Shown here: in pieces, positions 1-8,586 of the stretch | How the letters are laid out: each line of letters begins with the position of its first letter | Position numbering within the stretch: the first letter of the stretch is position 1 | Source of the DNA: JBHJGP01 sp050331695 | GTDB lineage: Bacteria; Pseudomonadota; Alphaproteobacteria; Geminicoccales; Geminicoccaceae | Length of the DNA stretch: 64,000 nt | NCBI GenBank assembly: GCA_050331695.1 | Contig: JBHJGP010000012.1 | Location: 62,001 to 126,000 of the forward strand | Reading direction: 5' to 3' | Notes under the pieces: generated by a model | The model's input: the letters and a program-made list of their open reading frames with translations, nothing else | What the model was told of the DNA's origin: nothing | Database searches by the model: none | Position numbers and translations under genes: made by a program

Positions 1-633
1 CGTCTCCTTGAGACCATCCCGCTCCACCCAGCGATTGTGGATCGAATAGCTCGGCTGGTGGATCAGACAGGGCGTGCCGAGCTCCGTCAGAATCGCCGCC
101 GCCTCCCGGGTTCTCTCGGAGTTATAGGAGGATATCCCGACATAGAGCGCCCGGCCCGAGCGGACGATGTGATCCAGCGCGCCCATCGTCTCCTCCAACG
201 GCGTGTCCGGGTCGAAGCGGTGCGAGTAGAAGATGTCGACATAGTCGAGGCCCATGCGCTTCAGGCTTTGGTCACAGGACGCGATCAGATATTTGCGGCT
301 GCCCCACTCGCCGTAGGGCCCGGACCACATGGTGTATCCGGCCTTGGAAGAGATGATCAGCTCGTCCCGATGGGCCCGAAAGTCGGATCGAAGAATTTCG
401 CCGAACGCGCTCTCCGCCGAGCCCGGTGGCGGGCCGTAATTGTTCGCGAGATCGAAATGGGTGATGCCTTGGTCGAACGCGGTGCGGCAGATGGCGCGCT
501 TAATGTTGTCCCGGCTATCCTCACCGAAATTGTGCCAGAGCCCGAGCGATATCACCGGCAGCATCAGGCCGCTCCGGCCGCACCGGCGATAGGTCATGGT
601 GTCGTAACGGCTCTCGCTCGCCTGATAGGCCAT
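1..633 (-). CDS. aldo/keto reductase, L-glyceraldehyde-3-phosphate reductase-like (3' end outside window)
   Basis: NAD(P)H-dependent reductase of the aldo/keto reductase superfamily, closest in style to the YghZ/AKR14 group that reduces L-glyceraldehyde 3-phosphate and methylglyoxal-type aldehydes. The start ATG at 633 follows a GGGAGGA ribosome site 6 bases upstream. 211 codons are visible and the frame runs off position 1, so roughly the last third is missing. The family tetrad is visible: Asp in FDLANNYG, Tyr in the same motif, Lys in ISSKAGY and His in FYSHRFD. The late motif NRWVERDGL resembles the YghZ NRWVE signature, which is the main reason for the subgroup call. A second, different aldo/keto reductase follows at 714-1766 on the same strand, about 80 bases upstream, so the two may share a transcript. 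The substrate in this organism is inferred. Confidence 0.85.
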   Translation of the reverse strand, partial: MAYQASESRYDTMTYRRCGRSGLMLPVISLGLWHNFGEDSRDNIKRAICRTAFDQGITHFDLANNYGPPPGSAESAFGEILRSDFRAHRDELIISSKAGYTMWSGPYGEWGSRKYLIASCDQSLKRMGLDYVDIFYSHRFDPDTPLEETMGALDHIVRSGRALYVGISSYNSERTREAAAILTELGTPCLIHQPSYSIHNRWVERDGLKET

Positions 634-713
634 CCTCGTTCCTCCCGCGGATCTATCCGTGGCCTAGGCGAAACGAGACGAGCTCACCACCCCCATTGTT
701 GCAAACAGCGGAA

Positions 714-1766
714 TCAGGTGCCGAGCCGCTTCCAGACATCGACCTCGGACCAGTCCTGCACAAATCCGTAAGGATAGGCCGGCAGACCTCCCGCTGACGC
801 CTTGGTCAGCTCATCCACCTCGGCGGGATCCAGAACGAGATCGGCCGCCGCGAGATTTTCCGCCAGTTGCCCGGTGGTACGGGCGCCCAGAAGAATGGAC
901 GCGACGCCGGGACGCGACGTGAGCCAGGAAAGGGCCACATGGGCCGGTGGCCGGCCCAATCGATCGGCTACCGAGCGAAGCACCTGGAGGATCGCGTGGG
1001 TTCGAGCGTTGTTCCGCAACCCGTAAGCCTCCACGCCCCGGTCGGGATCTTCGCCCAAACGGGTGGCCCCACTGGGCCGCGCCTCGGCGGTATACTTGCC
1101 GGTCAGCCACCCGCCGCCCAGCGGGGACCAGGGCGTGAGCGCGATCCCGGCTTCGAGACAGCAGGGCAAAACCTCGATCTCGATCCCGCGGTCCAACAAA
1201 TTGTATTGCGGCTGCAGCGCCACAGGTGACGGAAAACCCTGCGCTTGGGCGGTCGAAAGAATTTTCTGGAGCTGCCAGCCGGTCACATTCGACCAGGCGA
1301 TGTTGTGGATCTTGCCGGCCCTCACCAGATCGCCGAGGCAAGCAAGGGTGTCGGCAACGTCCGTGTGCCGATCCCACCCATGAATGAAATAGACATCGAT
1401 CGCATCGACCTGGAGCCGCTTCAGGCTGGCCTCGACGGAGCGAACGATGCTGCGGCGATACGCGCCAAAGCTCCCCGGAGGCGGTGCGAACCGTGCCTTG
1501 GTCGCGAGGATCAGATCGCCCGTGCCCCCGCGCCCGCGGCCCCATCGCCCGATCATCTCCTCGGAAAGACCGCCGCTATAGACATCCGCCGTATCGATAA
1601 AGGTGCCGCCATGATCGACGAACAGATCGAGCATCCGGTTCGCTTCGGCCTCGTCGGTCTCGGCACCGAAGGTCATCGTCCCAAGGCCCAACCGGGACAC
1701 GATTGGACCGCCCTTTCCCAACGGTTTCGACTGCATGGTCGGTTGGCTGTTTCGTTGCTGCGTCAT
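714..1766 (-). CDS. aldo/keto reductase
   Basis: A 350-residue cytosolic NAD(P)H-dependent oxidoreductase with the aldo/keto reductase barrel. The N-terminal signature SRLGLGTMTFG lies near residue 25. The catalytic tetrad is seen as Asp and Tyr in TADVYSGG, Lys in ATKARF and His in YFIHGWD. The open frame extends further upstream, but that part overlaps the divergent LysR gene. The ATG at 1766 is preferred because it has a GGA-rich ribosome site about 8 bases upstream and gives a normal family length. An ATG ten codons downstream is also possible. It is transcribed away from the LysR gene at 1862 across a 95-base shared promoter region, the usual layout for a target of that regulator. The substrate is unknown. 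Confidence 0.85.
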   Translation of the reverse strand: MTQQRNSQPTMQSKPLGKGGPIVSRLGLGTMTFGAETDEAEANRMLDLFVDHGGTFIDTADVYSGGLSEEMIGRWGRGRGGTGDLILATKARFAPPPGSFGAYRRSIVRSVEASLKRLQVDAIDVYFIHGWDRHTDVADTLACLGDLVRAGKIHNIAWSNVTGWQLQKILSTAQAQGFPSPVALQPQYNLLDRGIEIEVLPCCLEAGIALTPWSPLGGGWLTGKYTAEARPSGATRLGEDPDRGVEAYGLRNNARTHAILQVLRSVADRLGRPPAHVALSWLTSRPGVASILLGARTTGQLAENLAAADLVLDPAEVDELTKASAGGLPAYPYGFVQDWSEVDVWKRLGT

Positions 1767-1815
1767 GAGAGATTTTCCTATTCGGCGCTCGGCCTTGACC
1801 CGAACTGAAACTAGT

Positions 1816-1856
1816 GACCTGTTGAGTCTTCCGAAATGAACTGGTTTGAACAGGTC
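1816..1856. promoter_or_regulatory. candidate LysR-type operator between aldo/keto reductase and LysR genes
   Basis: An 8-base perfect inverted repeat, GACCTGTT (1816-1823) and AACAGGTC (1849-1856), lies in the 95-base gap between the divergent genes. LysR regulators normally bind dyads in such gaps and control both directions. The wide 25-base spacing would fit two half-sites of a tetramer. Assignment to the adjacent LysR protein is inference. Confidence 0.35.
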
Positions 1857-1861
1857 TTTGC

Positions 1862-2686
1862 ATGAATGAAAGGAAGGTCGACTGGAACGACCTGCACCTG
1901 TTTCTTGAGGTCGCCCGGACGGGCGGCCTGTCACCGGCGGCAAGAACAAGCGGGCGCAGCGCCGCGACCTTGGGCCGGCGCATGCGCGCGCTGGAACGCG
2001 CACTGGGCCGCGAACTATTCGTCCGGCACGACCGCGGCTATGGGGTCACGGCCGAAGGGCGCAAGCTCCTGGACGATCTCACGGAGATCGAAGCCCCCAT
2101 CGTCAGGCTGACGGCAGCTCCCGGCGAAACGGAGCGGCCCCTCGTCAAGGTGTCCGCAGGCGCGTGGACGATCCTCGCGCTACTCGAAAAGCTGGACGAG
2201 ATCATCGGCACGCCCGCCGATATCCGGCTCCGTTTCATCTCGGCCGAAAACGTTCTCGACATTCCGCGCCGTGAGGTGGTGATCGGTTTCCGGAACCGTC
2301 GTCCGACCGAGGCTGGCCTGGCTGGGCGAAAACTGTGGCGTGTCGAGTTCGCAGCTTATGCCCGCTTCGACGCGCCCGAACGTTGGATCAAAGTGCTGGC
2401 CGATACGCCGTCGGCGCGCTGGCTCGACCGAAAGATCGGCAATGACGCCATTTGCGAGGTCAACGCTCCTCGCAACAGCCTCGATCTCGCTCTCGCGGGC
2501 AAAGGCATCGCCTTGTTGCCGACATTCATTGGCGACGCTCGAAAGGAATTGCGGCGAACCGGTGGCACGATTGCCGAATTGGCCCACGACCAATGGATCG
2601 TGACGCATCAGGACGATCGGCATCTCCCCGAGGTTCGACGCACGATCGAACGACTGTGCCGGGCGCTGCCGGCCCGTCCTGTTTGA
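1862..2686 (+). CDS. LysR family transcriptional regulator
   Basis: DNA-binding regulator of 274 residues. The N-terminal winged helix-turn-helix spans about residues 7-66, with the LysR-typical order LHLFLEVARTGGLSPAA followed by RMRALERALGRELF and a TAEG motif. An inducer-binding domain of the periplasmic-binding fold follows from about residue 90. The domain is slightly short for the family (usually about 300), and the pattern resembles regulators of the group beginning DWNDLHLFL. It is divergent from the aldo/keto reductase at 714-1766, the likely target. The DapA-like gene follows 45 bases downstream on the same strand and may be co-transcribed. The ligand is unknown. The ATG at 1862 has only a weak ribosome site. 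Confidence 0.85.
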   Translation: MNERKVDWNDLHLFLEVARTGGLSPAARTSGRSAATLGRRMRALERALGRELFVRHDRGYGVTAEGRKLLDDLTEIEAPIVRLTAAPGETERPLVKVSAGAWTILALLEKLDEIIGTPADIRLRFISAENVLDIPRREVVIGFRNRRPTEAGLAGRKLWRVEFAAYARFDAPERWIKVLADTPSARWLDRKIGNDAICEVNAPRNSLDLALAGKGIALLPTFIGDARKELRRTGGTIAELAHDQWIVTHQDDRHLPEVRRTIERLCRALPARPV

Positions 2687-2731
2687 AAAAGGGCGAAAAT
2701 GTCGGGCGAGTGTGGAATCAGGGAGGTTGAT

Positions 2732-3637
2732 GTGACCGACTGGAAGGGGATTTATCCCATTCTCTACGCCTTCTGGGATCAAGCGGGAGGTTTGGACCGA
2801 GAGGCGATGGCGCGTCAGATCGAGCACTGCGTCGCGGCCGGCGCCCACGGCATCGCCGTCCTGGGCCTGGTCACGGAAGTCCACAAGATGGATGTGAACG
2901 AGCGGACCCGGCTGGTCGAGATGGCCGCGGATCAGATCGGTGGCAGGCGGCCTTTCGCCGTCACGGTGGGCGAACCGTCGATTGAAGGTCAGATCGCCTT
3001 CGCCCGGGTGGCGGCGGGCGCTGGTGCCGACTGGGTCATCCTGCAGCCGCCGCCCCAGCCCGGCATCACGGAAGACGAGCTTATCCGCTTTTTCGGCCGG
3101 GTTGCGGACGCCGTGAGCATCGATGTCGGCATCCAGAACAATCCGGGGAACATGAGCGTATCTCTGTCAATTGGAGGCCTGGTCGAGCTCATCCGGCGGC
3201 ATGGCAATATCAAGCTTCTCAAGGGCGAAGGCTATTCGGTCGACATCCAACAGGTCATCGAGGGTTCGAACGGCGCTTACCGGGTGTTCGGCGGCCATGG
3301 CGGCATCGAGTTCCCGGCCCTGTTGCGATCGGGCGGTGTGGGTTTGATCCCGGCACCGGATTTTCTTCACCCTCAAGTGCGGCTTTTCGAGCTTTGGCAG
3401 GAAGGCAGCGAAAGCTCCCGTGCCGAGGCCGAACGGATCCACCGGGCGCTCCTTCCAGCGATCGTATTCATGTCGCGCTCGATCCCGGGCATGCTTTGCT
3501 ACGGCAAGCGCCTGTTCGCCCGTCAGGCCGGTATCGAACAGATATTCGACCGCGCGCCGGCTCTGGCGCCCACCGCTTTTGGGCTAGCTGAGAAGCATCG
3601 CTTCGCCGACGAAATCGCCGCGGCCGATCAACCCTGA
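2732..3637 (+). CDS. dihydrodipicolinate synthase/N-acetylneuraminate lyase family aldolase
   Basis: TIM-barrel class I aldolase of the DapA/NanA/KDG-aldolase family, 301 residues from a GTG start at 2732. That start has a GGAGGT ribosome site 4-5 bases upstream. An ATG at 2699 in the same frame lacks one. Family features seen: the N-terminal YPILYAFWD strand, the carboxylate-binding region near residue 47 (GLVTEVHKM in place of the usual GSTGE), and LLKGEG near residue 164, whose lysine is the likely Schiff-base residue. The usual catalytic tyrosine motif (YN-P) reads QNNPG near residue 135, so the tyrosine is replaced by glutamine. A standard DapA role in lysine synthesis is therefore unlikely, and a catabolic 2-keto-acid aldolase or an altered reaction is more plausible. 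A sodium:solute symporter lies convergent downstream. Confidence 0.8.
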   Translation: MTDWKGIYPILYAFWDQAGGLDREAMARQIEHCVAAGAHGIAVLGLVTEVHKMDVNERTRLVEMAADQIGGRRPFAVTVGEPSIEGQIAFARVAAGAGADWVILQPPPQPGITEDELIRFFGRVADAVSIDVGIQNNPGNMSVSLSIGGLVELIRRHGNIKLLKGEGYSVDIQQVIEGSNGAYRVFGGHGGIEFPALLRSGGVGLIPAPDFLHPQVRLFELWQEGSESSRAEAERIHRALLPAIVFMSRSIPGMLCYGKRLFARQAGIEQIFDRAPALAPTAFGLAEKHRFADEIAAADQP

Positions 3638-3689
3638 GAACCGGCGGGAGCCGTTAAACTGCGCCTTCTGCCTATACCGAATGATGATG

Positions 3690-3720
3690 GTGGCGCTCCA
3701 ACCCTGGCAGGAAGCGCCAC
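3690..3720. terminator. candidate bidirectional terminator hairpin
   Basis: Inverted repeat GTGGCGCT (3690-3697) and AGCGCCAC (3713-3720) with a 15-base loop, between the convergent ends of the DapA-like and symporter genes. There is no clear T-tract on either side, so termination is inferred from position and stem strength only. Confidence 0.35.
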
Positions 3721-3751
3721 CGTCCTCAGAGCGACACGGCGTGGCCGATGG

Positions 3752-5332
3752 TCACCAGAAGCCGATCAGCACCCAGGCCATGGCGACGAGCAGGAGCACC
3801 GACTGGTAGCGGTAGTCCTTGTACCAGGGCAGACCCTCGGTGCCCTCGGCCGCCATCTCGGGCCGCCAGGTGGTCTGTGCCACCTGCTCGGCGTCGGGCG
3901 GCGCCGTGCGCAAGCTCACCACGACGAAGATCGCCGCGCTGACCGCCGTCATCACACCGACATTGATGGTGAAGTGAACCGGCCAATAGCCCAGCTGGGT
4001 GAAAGCGAACACCACCAGGCCGACCGCGTGACCACCCCGAAGGGCTGTGAATGCGCCGTCCCCGTTGCCCCGCTTCCAGAACGCGCCGATCAGGAAGATC
4101 GCCGCGATCGGCGGAACGAGGATCGAGAAGGCCTGCTGCAGGTAGGACCAGAGCCCGCCAAAATTGGAGATCATCGGTGCCCACAGAATGGCGATGATCA
4201 TCAGAATGATGGTGGTCACCCGGCCGTAAAAGCCGATCCGCTCGGGCTTAAACTCCGGATGCCGAGGCTCGACGAAATCGTGGACGACCAGGGTGGAGGC
4301 CGAATTGAGCGTGGAATCAACGCTCGACATGATCGCCGCCACCAGGCCTGCCAGCACCAGACCGGTGATGCCGACCGGCAGGACTTCGGTGACCAGGGTC
4401 GGAAACACCATGTCTGGGTTGGGAAGATCAGGGAACAGACGGATCGCCATGACGCCTGGGATGACCATGGTGAACAGGGGAATGATCTTTAGGAACCCGG
4501 CCATGATCGAGCCCCACTGGGCGTCGCGCACCGACCGGGCGCCGAGCACGCGCTGGACGATGTACTGATTGGTCACCCAGTACCAGAAGCCAAGGAAGAA
4601 CACGCCCAAGGGAATGCCCCATCCCGGAAGCATCGGATCGTCAAGGGGACGGACGAGTGACAAATGGTCCGGCGGCGCCGCTTCCTTCACCGCGGTCCAG
4701 CTATAGTCGAGCCGCGCGAACAGGATCCAGGTGGTGAGGATGGTGCCGAAGATCAGCACGACAGCCTGAATGACGTCCGTGTAGACCACGGCCTTCAAAC
4801 CGCCGGCCGCGGTATACAGGCCCGCGAACAAACCCAGAGCGATCACCGTCTGCCAGATCTCGATCTCCGGCACGAACACCTTGACCACCACCGCGCCAGC
4901 ATAGAGACCGCCGGCGGTGTCGACGATGATCGAAAGCAGGATCGTGATCGCGGAAAAGTAGCTTCGGGATCGTCGGTCGAACCGCAATTCCAGAAATTCC
5001 GGGATGGTCGAGATCCGGGCCTTGAGGAACATCGGCACGAACACCACCGCCAGGATGATCAGCGGCACACCCGACATCCACTCATAGGTCGAGACCGGTA
5101 TCCCGCCGCTGTAGGCGGCGCCGGCGAGACCGATCAGCGTGGTGCTCGAGATGTTCGATGCGAACAGCGAAAAGCCGATCACACCCCAGGTCAGGGTTCG
5201 GCCGGCCAGAAACAGATCATCACCGGTCTCAGTGGTCTTCGATACCCAGATGCCGATCGCCAGCACCACGGCGAAGTAGAGACCGATAATGACGAAATCC
5301 AATGTGGCGATCGATACGGCCACATCATCCAT
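3752..5332 (-). CDS. sodium:solute symporter family (SSS) transporter
   Basis: Inner-membrane sodium-coupled transporter of the SSS/SGLT family, 526 residues from the ATG at 5332, which has a GGGGAG ribosome site; the frame also opens at 5350. About 13-14 hydrophobic segments are visible along the whole chain. Family motifs include a GRTLTWGVIGFSLFASNIS stretch in the first third (the region of sugar and solute contact in SGLT-like members), a GGLKAVVYTDVIQ segment near residue 180, and SSVDSTLNSAST near residue 340, where the second sodium site lies in this family. Subfamily features resemble sugar- or inositol-type symporters, but the substrate cannot be read from sequence. It is convergent with the aldolase gene, and the two may belong to one catabolic function. 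Confidence 0.85.
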   Translation of the reverse strand: MDDVAVSIATLDFVIIGLYFAVVLAIGIWVSKTTETGDDLFLAGRTLTWGVIGFSLFASNISSTTLIGLAGAAYSGGIPVSTYEWMSGVPLIILAVVFVPMFLKARISTIPEFLELRFDRRSRSYFSAITILLSIIVDTAGGLYAGAVVVKVFVPEIEIWQTVIALGLFAGLYTAAGGLKAVVYTDVIQAVVLIFGTILTTWILFARLDYSWTAVKEAAPPDHLSLVRPLDDPMLPGWGIPLGVFFLGFWYWVTNQYIVQRVLGARSVRDAQWGSIMAGFLKIIPLFTMVIPGVMAIRLFPDLPNPDMVFPTLVTEVLPVGITGLVLAGLVAAIMSSVDSTLNSASTLVVHDFVEPRHPEFKPERIGFYGRVTTIILMIIAILWAPMISNFGGLWSYLQQAFSILVPPIAAIFLIGAFWKRGNGDGAFTALRGGHAVGLVVFAFTQLGYWPVHFTINVGVMTAVSAAIFVVVSLRTAPPDAEQVAQTTWRPEMAAEGTEGLPWYKDYRYQSVLLLVAMAWVLIGFW

Positions 5333-5599
5333 GGCGTTTCTCCCCGACACGCCGGGCGCGCCTTATTTTATCGTTGGTGTCGGCGAGCCACCTATTTCGG
5401 TTGAATGCCGGGTGGCTTAGATCGATTCGAGATGCAAACGCGGGGAGCTAACCGATTTTCGTACCGGCGCGCAACGGATGAGCTAATCAATTCCGGCCAA
5501 CCACTGTGAGTGTCCGGTATCCTAAGGACGCTACGTCAGGGAGCCGTGCAGCAGCGTGATGATGACCGGCCAAAAAACAGCCCGCCCCATGATCTCGCT

Positions 5600-5959
5600 T
5601 CACTTTGGGAAACGCTCGCCCCAATCGCGCAGCGCCTCGATCACGTCGCGCAGACGCTGGCCCTTCTCCGTCAGCCTGTACTCCACCCTCGGGGGCACGA
5701 CCGCGAAAACTTCCCGATGGACGATGTCGTTCGCTTCTAGTTCGCGCAATTGCTTGGTCAGACTGCGTTGGGTGACGTTGCCGATCCGCCGAGACAACTC
5801 GTTGAATCGCAATGTTTCATCCATCAAATGATAGATGATCAGACCTTTCCACTTGCCCGCAATCTGTTCCAACGCTGCCTCCACGGGGCAGCCGTCGCTA
5901 CAATCATAGCGTTCGAACCTCGTCCGCATCGTCCCGCGGCCTGGCGCTACAGTATCCAT
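5600..5959 (-). CDS. HxlR family transcriptional regulator
   Basis: Small cytosolic winged-helix regulator of 119 residues. The HxlR core runs from CPVEAALEQIAGKWKGLIIYHL through RFNELSRRIGNVTQRSLTKQLRELE to the wing VEYRLTEKG. A conserved cysteine precedes the domain (YDCSDGCP), which in QorR/YodB relatives senses redox or quinone stress. The start ATG at 5959 follows an AGGGACGA ribosome site; an inner ATG ten codons later is less favoured. It is divergently transcribed from the quinone-oxidoreductase-like gene at 6137. This HxlR/oxidoreductase pairing is also known for YtfH/YtfG and QorR/Qor2, so it probably represses that gene. The 177-base shared gap should hold the operator. Confidence 0.85.
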   Translation of the reverse strand: MDTVAPGRGTMRTRFERYDCSDGCPVEAALEQIAGKWKGLIIYHLMDETLRFNELSRRIGNVTQRSLTKQLRELEANDIVHREVFAVVPPRVEYRLTEKGQRLRDVIEALRDWGERFPK

Positions 5960-6136
5960 TTCGTCCCTATATGCAGAAATTGTGCGTACTTGCGTTGTTT
6001 GACCTGCCGGATATATGCCGGTGCGAGTTCCGGCTGTCAAAGAGAGTGCACGACATGTCGGCGACCGGTGGGGCGCGGACCTTTGCCGCGCGGCCCTCTG
6101 ATCCATGCCCAAAAACCGTGATCTGAGAGAAACGCC

Positions 6137-7150
6137 ATGAAGGCCATAGGCTACACGAGTACCGGACCCATCGACCGCGAAGATGCCCTTATCGGCTTCG
6201 AGATGGAAAAGCCCAGTCCCACAGGGCATGACCTTCTGGTTCGGGTGCAGGCGATTTCGGTCAACCCGGTCGACTACAAGATACGGATGCGGCGCGCGCC
6301 GGGGGGTGATCGGCCTGACGTTCTCGGCTGGGATGCCGTTGGAGAAGTCGTCGAGGTCGGAAATGACGCGACGATGTTCAAACCCGGCGACATGGTCTGG
6401 TATGCGGGCACCATCGATCGCCCAGGCACGAACGCAGAATTCCACCTGGTGGATGAACGGATCGTGGGCCGCAAACCGACATCGGTGTCGGCGGCCGATG
6501 CTGCCGCGCTTCCGCTGACGACGCTGACGGCCTATGAGATGCTGTTCGACCGGCTCCGTGTGACCGATCCGGTTCCGGGTGCGGCCCCGGCGGTCCTGAT
6601 CATCGGCGGCTCGGGTGGGGTCGGGTCGATCGCCATCCAACTGCTGCGAGCGCTAACCGATCTCACCGTCATCGCGACGGCATCCCGCCCGGAGACGGAA
6701 GCCTGGGTGACCGAGCTTGGAGCACATCATGCCGTCGATCACAGCCAGCCCCTGCCCGCTCAGATCGACGCCCTGGGCATCGGTGCCCCCGGCTTCGTCT
6801 TCTCCACCAACCACACGGAACAGTATGTCGGCCCGATCGCCGAGCTGATCGCACCTCAAGGGCGGTTCGGCCTGATCGACGATCCCGACACACTCGATAT
6901 CTTGCCGTTCAAAACCAAGGCAGTCTCCACACATTGGGAGCTGATGTTCACCCGACCATTGTTCGAAACGCCGGACATCGCACGTCAGGGCGAGATCCTG
7001 AACCAAGCATCGGAGCTGCTGGACGCTGGAAAAATCAGATCGACGGCCACCGAGACACTCGGGACGATCTGCGCCGAAAATCTGAAACGTGCGCACGCCA
7101 TCCTCGAGAGCGGCAAGGCGAGGGGTAAACTGGTTCTGGAAGGTTTTTGA
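6137..7150 (+). CDS. zinc-type alcohol dehydrogenase family / quinone oxidoreductase-like protein
   Basis: Medium-chain dehydrogenase/reductase of 337 residues. The N-terminal GroES-like domain is followed by a Rossmann domain with the nucleotide motif GGSGGVGS at residues 157-164. The zinc-ligand cysteines of true alcohol dehydrogenases are absent, as in NADPH quinone oxidoreductases (QOR, YhfP and the zinc-binding ADH1 subgroup). It probably reduces quinones or electrophilic enones in the cytosol. The divergent HxlR gene at 5600-5959 fits quinone- or electrophile-responsive control. A good ribosome site (GAGA) precedes the ATG. The exact substrate is unknown. Confidence 0.85.
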   Translation: MKAIGYTSTGPIDREDALIGFEMEKPSPTGHDLLVRVQAISVNPVDYKIRMRRAPGGDRPDVLGWDAVGEVVEVGNDATMFKPGDMVWYAGTIDRPGTNAEFHLVDERIVGRKPTSVSAADAAALPLTTLTAYEMLFDRLRVTDPVPGAAPAVLIIGGSGGVGSIAIQLLRALTDLTVIATASRPETEAWVTELGAHHAVDHSQPLPAQIDALGIGAPGFVFSTNHTEQYVGPIAELIAPQGRFGLIDDPDTLDILPFKTKAVSTHWELMFTRPLFETPDIARQGEILNQASELLDAGKIRSTATETLGTICAENLKRAHAILESGKARGKLVLEGF

Positions 7151-7208
7151 TCCCTGCCTTTTACCGGCGGGGCGCCCACGCCAGAAACAGGGCCGGCTCG
7201 ACCTCGCG

Positions 7209-8084
7209 CTAGTCTAGGCTCGCGCCCGTTGTCGCACCGACCAGTTCGGCTCGATATCGCGCCGGGCTCTTGCCGACCCACTGGGCGAACGCTTCATAGA
7301 AGCGGCTTTGTGATCGAAAGCCGCTACGCCGAGCCACCCGGTCGATCGACAGGTCCGTGTCGATCAGCATTGCTTGGGCATGGCTCAATCGCTGACGGAC
7401 GAGATAATCCGAAATCGTCATACCGATGGCCCGGCGAAACAGGGTCATGGCGTAGTTGGGATGAACGCCGGCCGCCTTGGCCACCTTCTCGACACTCAGC
7501 GGTTCGGCGAAATGGGTCGCCATCATCACCGTCATATCGCGCACCCTTCGAAGGTTCTTGTCGTTCGGCGACCGCTCCGGTTTGGCGGCAACGTCGATGC
7601 CCCGCAACGACCGGTAGCCGACGACCGCCAGGCGGCGTATGCGGCAGGCGATCTCGTGGCGGACCAGTTCCTTCAGATCGTCACGGCCCGACTGTAGGTC
7701 GTTCTGCCAGCGGGAAACCAAAATTCGATCCGCAGGATCGCGAACCTTGTCGACCAGGAAGCCGCCGCCCATCAGTTTCCGCCGAAACCTGTCGGCCAGA
7801 TTGAGCGACAGAAAGTCGGCGATCGGCACGTAGATCACGACGATTTCGTTCTCGCCCGTCTGGCTCACCACCTGATGCGGCGTCGCTCCCCAAAACACAC
7901 CAAGTCTTTGCGAGCCGAAGCGGACCAGTTGACCGTTGATCAAATAGATCATCTCGCCGCCACTCAAAAAGTTGAGCTCAATCTGGCTGTGCCAATGGAC
8001 GTCCGTCATGCGAAGCGGCTGATGCCGCTGAGAAAAGAACTGCCATTTTTCGAACGGCGGATCGGGATGGTGCGACGCCACCAT
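7209..8084 (-). CDS. AraC family transcriptional regulator
   Basis: Regulator of 291 residues. The N-terminal cupin-like sensor domain (HWHSQIELNFLSGGE at about residues 31-45, typical of MelR/RhaR-like sensors) is followed by two helix-turn-helix motifs in residues 185-285, with the second ending in the AraC signature (GFRSQSRFYEAFAQWVGKSP). Such proteins usually activate sugar or polyol genes on ligand binding. It is convergent with the oxidoreductase at 6137-7150 (58-base gap) and has no obvious target on its own strand. The nearest divergent gene is the 48-codon frame at 8304. Confidence 0.85.
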   Translation of the reverse strand: MVASHHPDPPFEKWQFFSQRHQPLRMTDVHWHSQIELNFLSGGEMIYLINGQLVRFGSQRLGVFWGATPHQVVSQTGENEIVVIYVPIADFLSLNLADRFRRKLMGGGFLVDKVRDPADRILVSRWQNDLQSGRDDLKELVRHEIACRIRRLAVVGYRSLRGIDVAAKPERSPNDKNLRRVRDMTVMMATHFAEPLSVEKVAKAAGVHPNYAMTLFRRAIGMTISDYLVRQRLSHAQAMLIDTDLSIDRVARRSGFRSQSRFYEAFAQWVGKSPARYRAELVGATTGASLD

Positions 8085-8224
8085 GATGGCCCAGTCCTCT
8101 AGCGCTCCCTTTGGCTTAGGACCCTAGCCGCTCAACGATGCGGCGGCCACAGCGCCCTGTTCATGCCCTAACAACGGCGAAAAGTCCGCATCAGTGCATT
8201 GCTGCGCTGCAACAATGACGGTTC

Positions 8225-8267
8225 CAACCGACCGAGCACTGGCTATGTGCAGCGTGTCGGTCGGTTG
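8225..8267 (+). other. strong inverted repeat / possible leader RNA hairpin
   Basis: CAACCGACCGA (8225-8235) and TCGGTCGGTTG (8257-8267) form a perfect 11-base stem. Inside it a second short pairing exists, GCAC (8236-8239) with GTGC (8247-8250). The structure ends 36 bases before the small reading frame at 8304 and lies about 140 bases from the AraC gene start. It could be a leader hairpin or a wide operator dyad. No T-tract follows, so a terminator is unlikely. Confidence 0.4.
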
Positions 8268-8303
8268 CTTGTTCCGACCGATCTGAGAGCAAGGAGACCA
8301 TTC

Positions 8304-8450
8304 ATGCGCACTGCCATCCACTTTTCCCGTTCGCTGGCCGCCGGTCATGGGGCCTTCAATCGTAAGCCCTGGCCAAAGGGTGCGTCGCGGACGACAATCG
8401 AAGACCGCCTGGTCGCGTTGTTTCGCCGGGTAAGCGGTGGCCGCCGGTAA
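8304..8450 (+). CDS. possible small basic protein, 48 residues
   Basis: The ATG at 8304 is preceded by AAGGAG with 7-base spacing, a better ribosome site than most genes here. The product is basic and arginine-rich, with a predicted C-terminal helix (IEDRLVALFRRVSGG). I recognise no family. A longer frame opens upstream at a TTG (8199), but the hairpin at 8225-8267 and the ribosome site favour 8304. An overlapping minus-strand frame is probably a shadow. Real expression is unproven. Confidence 0.35.
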   Translation: MRTAIHFSRSLAAGHGAFNRKPWPKGASRTTIEDRLVALFRRVSGGRR

Positions 8451-8586
8451 GAAGTCCCGCAAGCCTCATGGAGCTTGGCCACAAGCGCTCCGTTTCGATC
8501 ACAGGCCCGGTATCGTCGAGGGATGACGGCTGGAAGTCCCAGGGCTGCCGGGCCACAAGGGGAAAAAGTAGAAGGTTAGGGACAGC

